Shown: positions 35,706-44,224 of the stretch, piece after piece
Numbering within the stretch: the stretch's first letter is position 1
Layout of the letters: each line of letters opens with the position of its first letter
From: Prevotella aff. ruminicola Tc2-24
Lineage (GTDB): Bacteria; Bacteroidota; Bacteroidia; Bacteroidales; Bacteroidaceae
Assembly (NCBI RefSeq): GCF_900110895.1
Contig: NZ_FOIQ01000007.1
Span: forward strand, 47,642-111,641
Reading direction: 5' to 3'
DNA length: 64,000 bases
Position numbers and translations under genes: made by a program
Notes under the pieces: model-generated
The model's input: the letters and a program-made list of their open reading frames with translations, nothing else
The model's database searches: none
Told to the model about the DNA's origin: nothing

Positions 35706-37307
35706 ATGAATCAGGTGAAAGTGAAATATTTAGGCAATGGGTTGTCTTTGCTTGTGGGCATTGGCGTGTTCTTGTTTTGGTATGTGTGGTATCCTCACGC
35801 ATTATCATATCAAGAGCAGTATCAATTGTTCCTGTGGACAGGTGACTATTTCATGGAACGTGTGAGTGTGCCTGGTGGCTTTGCTGAATGGTTGGGTGAG
35901 TTTATCGTTCAGTTCTATTATGTAGAATGGTTAGGGGCACTGCTGTTAGCGCTTCTGTTTGTTGGCTTTGGATGGTTGGCTGGCTGGATTCCTGCAGCCT
36001 TGTTGTTGTGGCTTTTAGGCGATCCAAGTGTCCTGTTAGGTTATGTTATGGCGGTTATGATCGCCGTCGGAGTAAACAGGATGAACAGGCTTTCTGGACG
36101 AACGGGCCTGCTGGCTGATATGGCGCTGGTGCCTCTGGTGTATTGGTTAGCGGGATCTTTGGCTTGGATTTATGTGGTGATGCGATGGCTTAAACTTCAT
36201 AAGGCTGTAGGTTGGCTCCTGCCGTTGTATTTGCTGGTTCTGCAGTTACTGGCCTATCGTTTCCTCTTGCCGCAGTGGACGCATGAGATGGTTTTCCTGC
36301 CTGAGCAATATTACCGTATCCCGATGATGTTGCCTGCACTGATGTGGATAATCCCTGTTGTGGTGATCATCGTTTTCGTGGTGCAGTCGCTGATAAAGTC
36401 TGTCAGATGGCATATGCCTGTACAGTTTGTGGTGGCTCTGGTATTGGGCTATATAGGTATGACCAGTGGCTATGACAAGGATATGTTTGAACTTATCCGT
36501 CAGGACTATCTGGTGAGAAACGAGCGATGGGATGAAATCGTGAAACGTGCTCAGGAGTATCAGGTAAAGACACCGTTCAGTTCCGTATGCGTGAATCTGG
36601 CCTTATCTCAAAAGCATCAGTTGGCAGATCGGATGTTCGACTTCTATCAGAGTGGCGCAGATGCGTTGATCATGCCTCGTATCCGTGATTTAACCTCGAT
36701 GCTCCCCTCTGCAGAGACATTCTGGCGGTTGGGTATGGTGAACTCTGCTTTGCGCTATTTCTTTGACACACAAGAGTCCATCCTTAACGGACGGACAAGT
36801 GGCCGCTGTACCAAGAGAATAGCGGAATGTATGGTTGTGAATGGTCATTATAAGACGGCCAAGAAACAACTTCATCTGTTGAAACGTAGTTTATATTATC
36901 ATGACTGGGCTGTCGAGACCGAGGCTCTGTTGGCCAATGAGGATGCCATCAACAGACATCCCATATATGGTAAGCTACGTCGGTTGCGCTATCAGGACGA
37001 CTTCCTCTATAGTCATCTTGAACTGTACAAAATGTTTGGCATATTGTTTATGAACAACAATAAGAACACCATGGCTCTTGAATACTTTATGGGCCAGATG
37101 TTGTTGGAAGGCCAGATGCAGGGATTCATGCAATATATGCCCATGGCGGAGAAGTATAGTGGCTATCGGACGATGCCTATTGGGTATCAGGATGCCATGC
37201 TGTGCATTCGGAAACAGGGGGCAGTCTCCGGTTCACCCTATGCGAGCTATGTAAAACGGATGATGGAAGAAAGGAAAAAAGATGAAAGCAATGATGAAGC
37301 TCACTAA
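35706..37307 (+). CDS. DUF6057-like polytopic membrane protein, copy A
   Basis: A 533-residue protein with about 7-8 membrane segments in residues 10-270 and a soluble, helical-repeat C-terminal half (about 285-533, with pairs such as MVVNGHYKTAKKQLHLL resembling TPR). I relate it to DUF6057 from memory of Bacteroidota proteins, and I know no function. ATG 35706 is chosen over the frame opening at 35655 because it places the motif YPHALSYQEQYQLFLW at Tyr29-Pro30, the same position as in copies B and C. It is 65 bases after the GH2 gene and overlaps the propeller lipoprotein gene A by 26 bases. Confidence 0.75.
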   Translation: MNQVKVKYLGNGLSLLVGIGVFLFWYVWYPHALSYQEQYQLFLWTGDYFMERVSVPGGFAEWLGEFIVQFYYVEWLGALLLALLFVGFGWLAGWIPAALLLWLLGDPSVLLGYVMAVMIAVGVNRMNRLSGRTGLLADMALVPLVYWLAGSLAWIYVVMRWLKLHKAVGWLLPLYLLVLQLLAYRFLLPQWTHEMVFLPEQYYRIPMMLPALMWIIPVVVIIVFVVQSLIKSVRWHMPVQFVVALVLGYIGMTSGYDKDMFELIRQDYLVRNERWDEIVKRAQEYQVKTPFSSVCVNLALSQKHQLADRMFDFYQSGADALIMPRIRDLTSMLPSAETFWRLGMVNSALRYFFDTQESILNGRTSGRCTKRIAECMVVNGHYKTAKKQLHLLKRSLYYHDWAVETEALLANEDAINRHPIYGKLRRLRYQDDFLYSHLELYKMFGILFMNNNKNTMALEYFMGQMLLEGQMQGFMQYMPMAEKYSGYRTMPIGYQDAMLCIRKQGAVSGSPYASYVKRMMEERKKDESNDEAH

Positions 37308-38778
37308 GATATCATATAAGTTGTTGGCTATTGGCTGTTGGCTATTAGCTATTGTCGGTTCGTCGTGTACAGATATACCAGAGAATCCGACATGCCTCAA
37401 TCAGCAGCCTTCCATATACCCCGATTATATCGGTGTAACGATTCCTGCCGATATTGCTCCTCTCAATTTTAGTTTGGCAGACGAGAATATCGACTGCATG
37501 GATGTGGTCGTAAAGGGTAGCAAGGAAGGTGAACTGCATGTAAACGGTGAGTGGGCAGATTTTGATATTGACGACTGGCATGCGTTGACTGAGCAGAATG
37601 TCGGGGGAAACTTGTCGTTTACGGTATGCATCAAGAAAGACGGCCAGTGGTTAAAGTATCAGGATTTTAAGATGTTTGTGAGTCCTTACAGGCTTGATGA
37701 ATATGGTGTGACATATCGTCGCATTGCTCCTGGTTATGAGGTTGGAGGCGATATAGGTATCTATCAGCGGGATATCCATAGCTTTCAGGAGTCTGCGATC
37801 TTGGCAGAGTGTATTGTTCCTGGTCAGTGTATGAACTGTCATGTGGCCAATCGCGCCAATCCTCACACGTTTAATATGCAGATGCGTGGTTCTTGTGGCG
37901 GAACATTGATCTATAAAGACGGGAAGCAGAAATACCTGATAACCAAGACAGATAGTACCGTTGCTAACACGAGTTATTCTTATTGGCATCCTGATGGTGA
38001 CTACTGTGCTTTCTCGACGAACTCCATCCACCAGAGCTTCTTTGTCGGGACAGGTCAGCGCATAGAGGTTTATGATACCTATAGTAATGTTCTCGTCTTA
38101 GATACGAGGACTGATGAACTGGTGCTTTGTCCGTTGTTACAGACAGAAGACTGGGAGACCTATCCGGCTTTCTCGGCAGATGGGAAGACGTTGTTCTATT
38201 GTACGGCCAAGCCTTATCATGTGCCTGCAGAATGGAACAAGGTGAAGTATAGTCTGTGTAAGATTTCCTTCGATGCCAGAACAGGTACGTATGGTGACCA
38301 TGTGGATACCTTGTTGAATGCTCGTGTGCTGGATAAGAGTTTTACTTATCCCCGTCCTTCGTATGATGGAAAGTGGCTGATGTATAATGTGACAGATTGT
38401 GGTAATTTCCCTGTCAACCACCCTGAGGCTGACCTTTGGCTGATGAACCTGGAAACAGGGGAGACCTATCCATTGAAAGATGCAAACAGTGAGGATACGG
38501 AGAGCTTTCACAACTGGAGCCTGAATAGCCGTTGGTTTGTATTCTCCAGTCGTCGTGAGAACGGGGTTTACAGTATGCCGTATATCGCGTTTCTCGGTGA
38601 GAATGGTCAGGCTGGCAAGCCTTTCCTGCTGCCGCAACGTAATCCAAAGAAGTATTATCTGGAGGAGATGGACTCCTATAACTGTATTGACTTTACAAAA
38701 GAGGAAGTGCAGTTAGATGCCCGTGAGGTACATAAAAAAGTATTCGAGAATAAGAGAGAACAAGTAAAGATTAGATAA
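37282..38778 (+). CDS. CxxCH beta-propeller (PD40-like) lipoprotein, copy A
   Basis: A 498-residue lipoprotein with lipobox GSSC (Cys29). It has an N-terminal beta domain starting IYPDYIGVTIPADIAPLNF (about 45-135), a haem-c motif CMNCH (183-187), and a C-terminal propeller with PD40/TolB-like blades (SYWHPDGDYCAFSTN, YPAFSADGKTLFYCTA, RPSYDGKWLMYNVTD, WSLNSRWFVFSSRRENG). The combination suggests a periplasm- or surface-facing c-type cytochrome with a propeller, but haem binding is not proven. It overlaps the DUF6057-like gene upstream by 26 bases and lies 3 bases before the DUF4369 gene. Confidence 0.8.
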   Translation: MKAMMKLTKISYKLLAIGCWLLAIVGSSCTDIPENPTCLNQQPSIYPDYIGVTIPADIAPLNFSLADENIDCMDVVVKGSKEGELHVNGEWADFDIDDWHALTEQNVGGNLSFTVCIKKDGQWLKYQDFKMFVSPYRLDEYGVTYRRIAPGYEVGGDIGIYQRDIHSFQESAILAECIVPGQCMNCHVANRANPHTFNMQMRGSCGGTLIYKDGKQKYLITKTDSTVANTSYSYWHPDGDYCAFSTNSIHQSFFVGTGQRIEVYDTYSNVLVLDTRTDELVLCPLLQTEDWETYPAFSADGKTLFYCTAKPYHVPAEWNKVKYSLCKISFDARTGTYGDHVDTLLNARVLDKSFTYPRPSYDGKWLMYNVTDCGNFPVNHPEADLWLMNLETGETYPLKDANSEDTESFHNWSLNSRWFVFSSRRENGVYSMPYIAFLGENGQAGKPFLLPQRNPKKYYLEEMDSYNCIDFTKEEVQLDAREVHKKVFENKREQVKIR

Positions 38779-38781
38779 GAT

Positions 38782-39435
38782 ATGAAGAAGATTTTATGGT
38801 GTGTGATGGCTATGGCTGTGATGACTATGTTCTATAGTTGTAAGCAAAATAGCAATGTGTGTCGGATTCAGGGTGTTGTCAATGGAGAACAGTTTGAAGG
38901 CAAACGTATATTCCTTGTGCCGTTTACAGGCCCCAAAAGCGCAGAGACCGTTGACTCAATGGAGATTAAGGACGGGAAGTTCCATTTCGAGACTGATAGC
39001 ATGCAGATGTATAAAATCCTTATTGATCTGCGATTCCGTGTAGGCATTCAACCTTTGTTGGTAATAGGTGAGCCGGGCGAGGTGAAAGTGGTCATTGATA
39101 GCGTCAGCCATGCTGTGGGTACACCTCAGAATGACTCTTTGGAGAAGTGGAAGGTGCGTACGGAGATCCATAACCGGGAGTTGAGTAAAATGCGCAGATA
39201 TATAGCCGACCTGCAGCAGCAAGGCGATACGGTGCGGGCCAAGTATATCCAGCAACGTGCCGACAGTTTCCATCTGGTGTATAAGAACTATTCCCGTCAG
39301 ATGGCAGAGAACCTGAAGGAGGGCGTGTTGCACGATTTCCTGAAGGATATGTTCCCGCTGACGTATCAGCGCAAGTATCCTGACGGAAGAGTCGTAACGA
39401 TGAATGCTGATACGAATGAGGAAATCCCTGAGTAG
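38782..39435 (+). CDS. DUF4369-domain lipoprotein
   Basis: A 217-residue lipoprotein (lipobox FYSC). The N-terminal part (CRIQGVVNGEQFEGKRIFLV through LLVIGEPGEVKVVIDS) is a DUF4369 domain as found at the start of Bacteroidota TlpA-like thioredoxins. The thioredoxin domain and any CxxC motif are absent; the C-terminal 100 residues are helical and charged. It sits between module copies A and B, 3 bases after the propeller gene, and overlaps DUF6057-like copy B by 20 bases. Function unknown. Confidence 0.7.
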   Translation: MKKILWCVMAMAVMTMFYSCKQNSNVCRIQGVVNGEQFEGKRIFLVPFTGPKSAETVDSMEIKDGKFHFETDSMQMYKILIDLRFRVGIQPLLVIGEPGEVKVVIDSVSHAVGTPQNDSLEKWKVRTEIHNRELSKMRRYIADLQQQGDTVRAKYIQQRADSFHLVYKNYSRQMAENLKEGVLHDFLKDMFPLTYQRKYPDGRVVTMNADTNEEIPE

Positions 39436-41113
39436 ATATTGGAAGGTCGGGCTGACGGTGCTGTTCGGCTTGGCGGTATTCCTGTTCTGGCAATACCGTT
39501 ATCCCTTTGTTCTGGCCTATCAGGAGCAGTTACAGCTGTTTCTCTTCGACGATGACTATTTCTGCGAGCGTATGTCAGAGCCTGGCGGCTTGGCAAGATA
39601 CATCGCTGAGTTCATGGTGCAGTTCTATAATTTGGTTACTATTGGGGCTGCCGTGATAGCATTACTCTTTGTACTGGTACAGCGATTGATGTGGCGGTTG
39701 ATGTCTTCCAAGACTGACGGATCCTACCTCTTGAGTTTCCTGCCCGTCGTGCTGTTATGGTATGCCATGGGCGATGAGAGTGTCATGTTGACATATGTCA
39801 TCGCATTGATCATGGCTTTATCTGTAGCCTTAGCTTGGTCGCGGTGGTTCGCAGATGGTGTGTTGTGGAAGAAGTTCATTGTTGCTTTGGTCATCATCCC
39901 GATGCTCTATTGGCTGATAGGTCCGATGGTCTTGCTTGTGGCTTTGATGATGATGCCTTGGCTGGTATCTGTGTCTGCCGTTGTCTATGCCTTGGGACTG
40001 ATGTTGCTGAGTGCCCATTTCCTGCCGTTCCCGATGATGCGGGTGATGTTGGGTATTAGTTATTACCGCATCCCTGTTACGTTGCCATATATGCTGATGG
40101 TTATTCCTGTTGTGGCGGCTTTCATAACCTGGTCGTCTCGTATGGACTGGCTCAAGTGGAAATATATGGGACCTTTGTCTGCCGGCGTGTTGGTCTTAGG
40201 ACTGCTCTTTGTCCCTCGTGGCTATGATGCCAGGAAATACGGACTCATCGAGTACGATTATCTGGTACGTGTGGGTGATTGGAATGCGATCATACAGAAA
40301 GCCGAGAGGCAGATGCCGGACCTGCCGATGAGTGTCAGTGCCACAAATCTCGCCTTAGGTATGACGAATCAATTGGGCGATCGGGCATTCGACTTCTACC
40401 AGCGCGGTACGGGTGGTCTGCTGCCGAGGTTTGAGCGAAACTTCGCTACAGCCCAGCTGACGGGTGAGATTTATTTCCATCTCGGTTTGGTGAATACTGC
40501 TCAGCGCTTTGCCTTCGAGGCCATGGAGGCTATACCTAATTACAATAAGAGTGCCAGGGTGGTGAAGCGTCTGGCCGAGACAAACCTCATCAACGGACAG
40601 TACGAGGTGGCCCGGAAGTATCTGCAGATGTTGGAAAAGACGGTGTTCTATCGTCTCTGGGCGCAGCGTACGATGGCGATGCTGGGCGACGAGAAGGCTA
40701 TCAACGGGCATCCTCTCTATGGCATGCTCCGCCAGTACCGTCTGCAGGACGACTTCCTCTTCAGCGAGCGCGAGTTGGATAAGATCTGTGGTCAGCTCTT
40801 CATCCACAATCAGCAGAACATGATGGCAGCGCAATATCTGCTTATGATGCCGCTGCTCGATGGGGATGTAGCGCGATTCATGAACTATGCACAATATGTG
40901 CAAGGGAAGATAGCTTATAATCCCCGACATTGTCAAGAGGCTATCGCCTTTGCTTTTTTCCAGCAGCGGCAGCAGCCACCGCAAGGTCTCGTCAATCAGC
41001 TGACGTTGCAGCAAATGAACGAGTTCGCCCGTGTCTATGGCTCTGATAAGAACTCACCGGCACTGGCTCAGTTCAAGAACACGGTTTGGTATTACTTAAC
41101 AGCAGGAAAATGA
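39416..41113 (+). CDS. DUF6057-like polytopic membrane protein, copy B
   Basis: A 565-residue paralogue of copy A with the same layout: membrane segments in the first 270 residues and a helical repeat-like C-terminal half (RVVKRLAETNLINGQYEVAR). The signature is YPFVLAYQEQLQLFLFDDDY at Tyr29-Pro30. The start at 39416 is chosen over 39404 because it aligns exactly with copies A and C. It overlaps the DUF4369 gene by 20 bases and the next gene by 4 bases (ATGA), so the whole run from 35706 to 42594 is one translationally coupled operon. Confidence 0.75.
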   Translation: MRKSLSRYWKVGLTVLFGLAVFLFWQYRYPFVLAYQEQLQLFLFDDDYFCERMSEPGGLARYIAEFMVQFYNLVTIGAAVIALLFVLVQRLMWRLMSSKTDGSYLLSFLPVVLLWYAMGDESVMLTYVIALIMALSVALAWSRWFADGVLWKKFIVALVIIPMLYWLIGPMVLLVALMMMPWLVSVSAVVYALGLMLLSAHFLPFPMMRVMLGISYYRIPVTLPYMLMVIPVVAAFITWSSRMDWLKWKYMGPLSAGVLVLGLLFVPRGYDARKYGLIEYDYLVRVGDWNAIIQKAERQMPDLPMSVSATNLALGMTNQLGDRAFDFYQRGTGGLLPRFERNFATAQLTGEIYFHLGLVNTAQRFAFEAMEAIPNYNKSARVVKRLAETNLINGQYEVARKYLQMLEKTVFYRLWAQRTMAMLGDEKAINGHPLYGMLRQYRLQDDFLFSERELDKICGQLFIHNQQNMMAAQYLLMMPLLDGDVARFMNYAQYVQGKIAYNPRHCQEAIAFAFFQQRQQPPQGLVNQLTLQQMNEFARVYGSDKNSPALAQFKNTVWYYLTAGK

Positions 41114-42594
41114 AGAAGCTAATATGGTCTTTGTGTCTTTGTCTCTCTGGGCTCCAGTTGCTATCATGCAGTTCTGGACCAGAGAACCCAATACAGGTAA
41201 GTCAGCTGCCGCCGATCTATCCTGACTATGTCGGGGTGACGGTTCCGGCAGAGATCGCTCCACTGAACTTTAACAGTGTGGAGACTGATATCGACTGCAT
41301 GGATGTGGTGGTGCGCGGCTCGAAGGGCGGTGAGATGCATGTTCAGGGCAATGAGGCTGACTTTGATATAGACGATTGGCACCAGCTGACTCAGCAGAAC
41401 AAGGGCGGACAGCTCTCCTTTACCGTCTGTATCCTGAAGGACGGCCAGTGGAAGCAATACAAGGACTTTTCTGTCAGCATCAGTCCGTATGCCCTCGATG
41501 AGTGGGGATTGACCTACCGCCGTATTGCTCCAGGCTATGAGGCATTCAGTAAGATGGGCCTCTATCAGCGCAACCTCTCTACCTTCGATGAGTATCCTAT
41601 CATAGAGAATACTCAGGTGCCAGGCATGTGTGTCAACTGCCATTCTGCCCATCAGACCGACCCCTCGAAGTTTGTCTTTCATGTGCGTGGTGACCATGGT
41701 GCCACCATGTTCCAGATAGACGGACAGCGAGAATGGCTGAAAGCCAGCAATGACCAGTTGGGTGGCTCGATGGTCTATCCCTATTGGCATCCCAGCGGGA
41801 AGTATTGTGCCTTCTCGACCAACCAGACACGTCAGGGATTCCACGTCGCGCCTCATGAACGTATAGAGGTGTTCGACCACTCCAGCGATGTGTTTGTCTA
41901 TAACCCCGTAACCCATGAGATTATCCGCGACTCGCTGCTCTCTACTAAGGACTGGAGCGAGAACTCGCCTGTATTCTCTCCCGATGGGCATACCTTGTAT
42001 TATATGACCTGTAAGCAGCAGGACTATCCCATACATTACAAGGACGAGAAGTATAATCTCTGTAAGATTGCCTTTGATCCCGAGACCGGCACCTTCGGCG
42101 AACGGGTGGATACGGTATTCAATGCCGTGGCGATGGGTAAGAGTCTGACATGGCCGCGCCCTTCGTACGACGGGAAGTATATACTCTTTACCTTGATGGA
42201 TTACGGCTATTTCTCTATCTGGCATAAGGAGAGCGACCAGTGGTTGCTTGACCTTCGGACAGGTGGGGCACGTGAGTTGAAGGAGATCAATAGTACGGAC
42301 GCGGATAGCTATCATAACTGGAACCTCAACTCGCACTGGATTGTCTTTACCAGTCGCAGAGGCGATGGATTGTATAGCCGTCTCTATTTAACGAGTGTCG
42401 ACGATCGGGGACGCTTCTCGAAACCGTTCCTCTTGCCGCAGCGCCACCCGAAGGAATACTATGAGGAGAGTATTTACTCCTTTAATACTCCCGACTTCAC
42501 GAAGACGAAGGTGAACTTCGATGCCTATCGTGCCGGCCGTGAAATAGCTTCGGATAGGCGTCTTGAGACGAAGGTGTGCTCTCCAACCAAGTAG
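41110..42594 (+). CDS. CxxCH beta-propeller (PD40-like) lipoprotein, copy B
   Basis: A 494-residue paralogue of copy A: lipobox LLSC (Cys20), N-terminal IYPDYVGVTVPAEIAPLNF, haem-c motif CVNCH (residues 174-178, bases 41629-41643), then propeller blades (YWHPSGKYCAFSTN, SPVFSPDGHTLYYMTC, RPSYDGKYILFTLMD). It is the closest relative of copy A; shared segments such as DIDCMDVVV and ADFDIDDWH cover the N-terminal domain. It starts within an ATGA overlap with the DUF6057-like gene. It ends at the palindromic element 42612-42698, facing copy C head-on. Confidence 0.8.
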   Translation: MKKLIWSLCLCLSGLQLLSCSSGPENPIQVSQLPPIYPDYVGVTVPAEIAPLNFNSVETDIDCMDVVVRGSKGGEMHVQGNEADFDIDDWHQLTQQNKGGQLSFTVCILKDGQWKQYKDFSVSISPYALDEWGLTYRRIAPGYEAFSKMGLYQRNLSTFDEYPIIENTQVPGMCVNCHSAHQTDPSKFVFHVRGDHGATMFQIDGQREWLKASNDQLGGSMVYPYWHPSGKYCAFSTNQTRQGFHVAPHERIEVFDHSSDVFVYNPVTHEIIRDSLLSTKDWSENSPVFSPDGHTLYYMTCKQQDYPIHYKDEKYNLCKIAFDPETGTFGERVDTVFNAVAMGKSLTWPRPSYDGKYILFTLMDYGYFSIWHKESDQWLLDLRTGGARELKEINSTDADSYHNWNLNSHWIVFTSRRGDGLYSRLYLTSVDDRGRFSKPFLLPQRHPKEYYEESIYSFNTPDFTKTKVNFDAYRAGREIASDRRLETKVCSPTK

Positions 42595-42611
42595 GAGATG
42601 GCATCTTTAAT

Positions 42612-42698
42612 AGTAAAACAACTTGTTTTACCTTGTAAGGGATGGTTTCTTTAAGTGTAAAAGACTATCTGAACGAAGGTAAAACAAGTTGTTTTACT
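42612..42698. repeat. Inverted repeat of self-palindromic arms between convergent genes
   Basis: The 23-base arm AGTAAAACAACTTGTTTTACCTT minus its edges occurs at 42612-42634 and its exact reverse complement at 42676-42698. Each arm also contains its own palindrome GTAAAACAA-TTGTTTTAC, so alternative cruciforms are possible. The T-rich edges suggest a bidirectional terminator for the two convergent propeller genes. Confidence 0.85.
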
Positions 42699-42715
42699 TT
42701 TAGGAAGATAGGGGT

Positions 42716-44206
42716 TTACTTCCGTAGGGATGATTCTCGGAACTGAATAGCCTGTCCCTTCATGGCTTTAACAACGTCATCCACGTCGAAGGGTACCTTG
42801 CCCTTACCCAGTTCCGGGGCATTGAACGACTTCAGGTTGTTGTCATAGAACGTCGGATGCTCTTGGGGCAGACAGAAGGGCTTGTGGGCTCGACCGTTCT
42901 TGTCGACGTAGCAGAAGTAAGGCTTGCCATATAGTCCGTCATCGCGTTTCGAGGCGAAGACAAACCAACGACTGTTCGATGACCAGGAATGATAGGTGTC
43001 ACTCTTCCCGCTGTTCACAATGGCAAGGGGGTCGATGGCTCCTGTCTGCAGGTCCATCATCTGGAGGTCAGCCTCCGGATGCCAGATAGGGAACGTGCCA
43101 TAGTCGGCAACGGTATATAGGATGAAGCGCCCGTCGGGACTGATGCGGGGATGGCAGACGGAGGTCAGGTTCTGTCCTTGGACCTTCAGTCTTTGACTGT
43201 TGAGCAGGGTGTCGACATGTGTGCCGATGGTGCCGGTACGCTCGTCGAAGGAGATACGTACAAGACTGTATTGCAGTCGCTTGATATCGTGAGGCAGACT
43301 GACGGTGTCGGCGGCGCAGTAGTATATATACTTGCCGTCGGGCGAGAAGGTCGGGAAGGTCTCGAACACCAGACTGTCGGCCAGCTGAGGAGAGGTGAAG
43401 ATACGGTGTTCCTGCATGTCGGCCACAAAGATGTTCGACGAGGCATCATACACCTCCAGTCGTTTACTAGGGTCGCTGTGGAAGGCGGGGATGATCTTCT
43501 GCGTGGAGTAGGTGATATACCGCCCCGAAGGACTGAAACAGAAATACACGCTACCTGGGATGTCAAGCTTGTTGAGCCGACCGTGACGGTTAAGGATCGC
43601 ACCACCGCCGGGTCCTCGAACGTACATCATCGTCAGGTCGGGATCCTGATGGGCATAGGTGTGGCAGTTCATACAGCGGTTCTCCAGCTGTTCGTGGTGG
43701 GCGATGGCGGTCACATCGAAATTCTCTACACAGCGCTGCTGAATCTGCACGTGGTTCCATATCTCGTAGTCGGGCTCGATGAGACGATAAGTGAGGTAGG
43801 GGTCTACCTTTTCACTCACTATCTGCCAGCTGAAAGGCTTGTACTGGATCCACTTGCCGTCGACAAGTGCTGTGACGGTGACCTTGATTGTTTGATCAGT
43901 TGATTGCTGCATCAGTTCTCTCCACTCGTCGATCCCGAAGACGACCTCGTTGCCACTGGCGTTGAGCGCCAGTCCGCCGGCCTTCACCTCGATAGCTTCG
44001 CAGTCGGCACGGAGCAGGAAGTTCAGTGGAGCGATATTCTCAGGTATGGTCACATCGCAGTAGTCGGGGTAGATAGGCGGCAGCGTGTTCTGCATCGTGA
44101 CATCCTTCGGTGTCGGTGTGCAGGAAAGGAAAAAGGGCATAAGGGTAAAAAGGAACCCCAGGCCTTTTGCCAAACTCGTTCTATGTAATTTCTCCATCCA
44201 ATTCAT
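42716..44206 (-). CDS. CxxCH beta-propeller (PD40-like) lipoprotein, copy C
   Basis: A 496-residue, more diverged paralogue: lipobox LSC (Cys29), IYPDYCDVTIPENIAPLNF, haem-c motif CMNCH (residues 178-182, bases 43661-43675), and propeller blades (CFSPSGRYITYSTQ, TFSPDGKYIYYCAAD, RISPDGRFILYTVAD, WSSNSRWFVFASKRDDG). Conservation of CxxCH across three diverged copies argues that the cysteines matter. It lies 18 bases downstream of DUF6057-like copy C on the minus strand and converges on copy B. Confidence 0.8.
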   Translation of the reverse strand: MNWMEKLHRTSLAKGLGFLFTLMPFFLSCTPTPKDVTMQNTLPPIYPDYCDVTIPENIAPLNFLLRADCEAIEVKAGGLALNASGNEVVFGIDEWRELMQQSTDQTIKVTVTALVDGKWIQYKPFSWQIVSEKVDPYLTYRLIEPDYEIWNHVQIQQRCVENFDVTAIAHHEQLENRCMNCHTYAHQDPDLTMMYVRGPGGGAILNRHGRLNKLDIPGSVYFCFSPSGRYITYSTQKIIPAFHSDPSKRLEVYDASSNIFVADMQEHRIFTSPQLADSLVFETFPTFSPDGKYIYYCAADTVSLPHDIKRLQYSLVRISFDERTGTIGTHVDTLLNSQRLKVQGQNLTSVCHPRISPDGRFILYTVADYGTFPIWHPEADLQMMDLQTGAIDPLAIVNSGKSDTYHSWSSNSRWFVFASKRDDGLYGKPYFCYVDKNGRAHKPFCLPQEHPTFYDNNLKSFNAPELGKGKVPFDVDDVVKAMKGQAIQFRESSLRK

Positions 44207-44224
44207 TCTTACCTGTCTGCTTTT

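Noticed and set aside
41164..42336. 390-codon open frame on the minus strand
   Set aside because: It lies entirely antisense to the propeller lipoprotein copy B, which has clear domains and paralogues; the antisense translation shows no recognisable motif.
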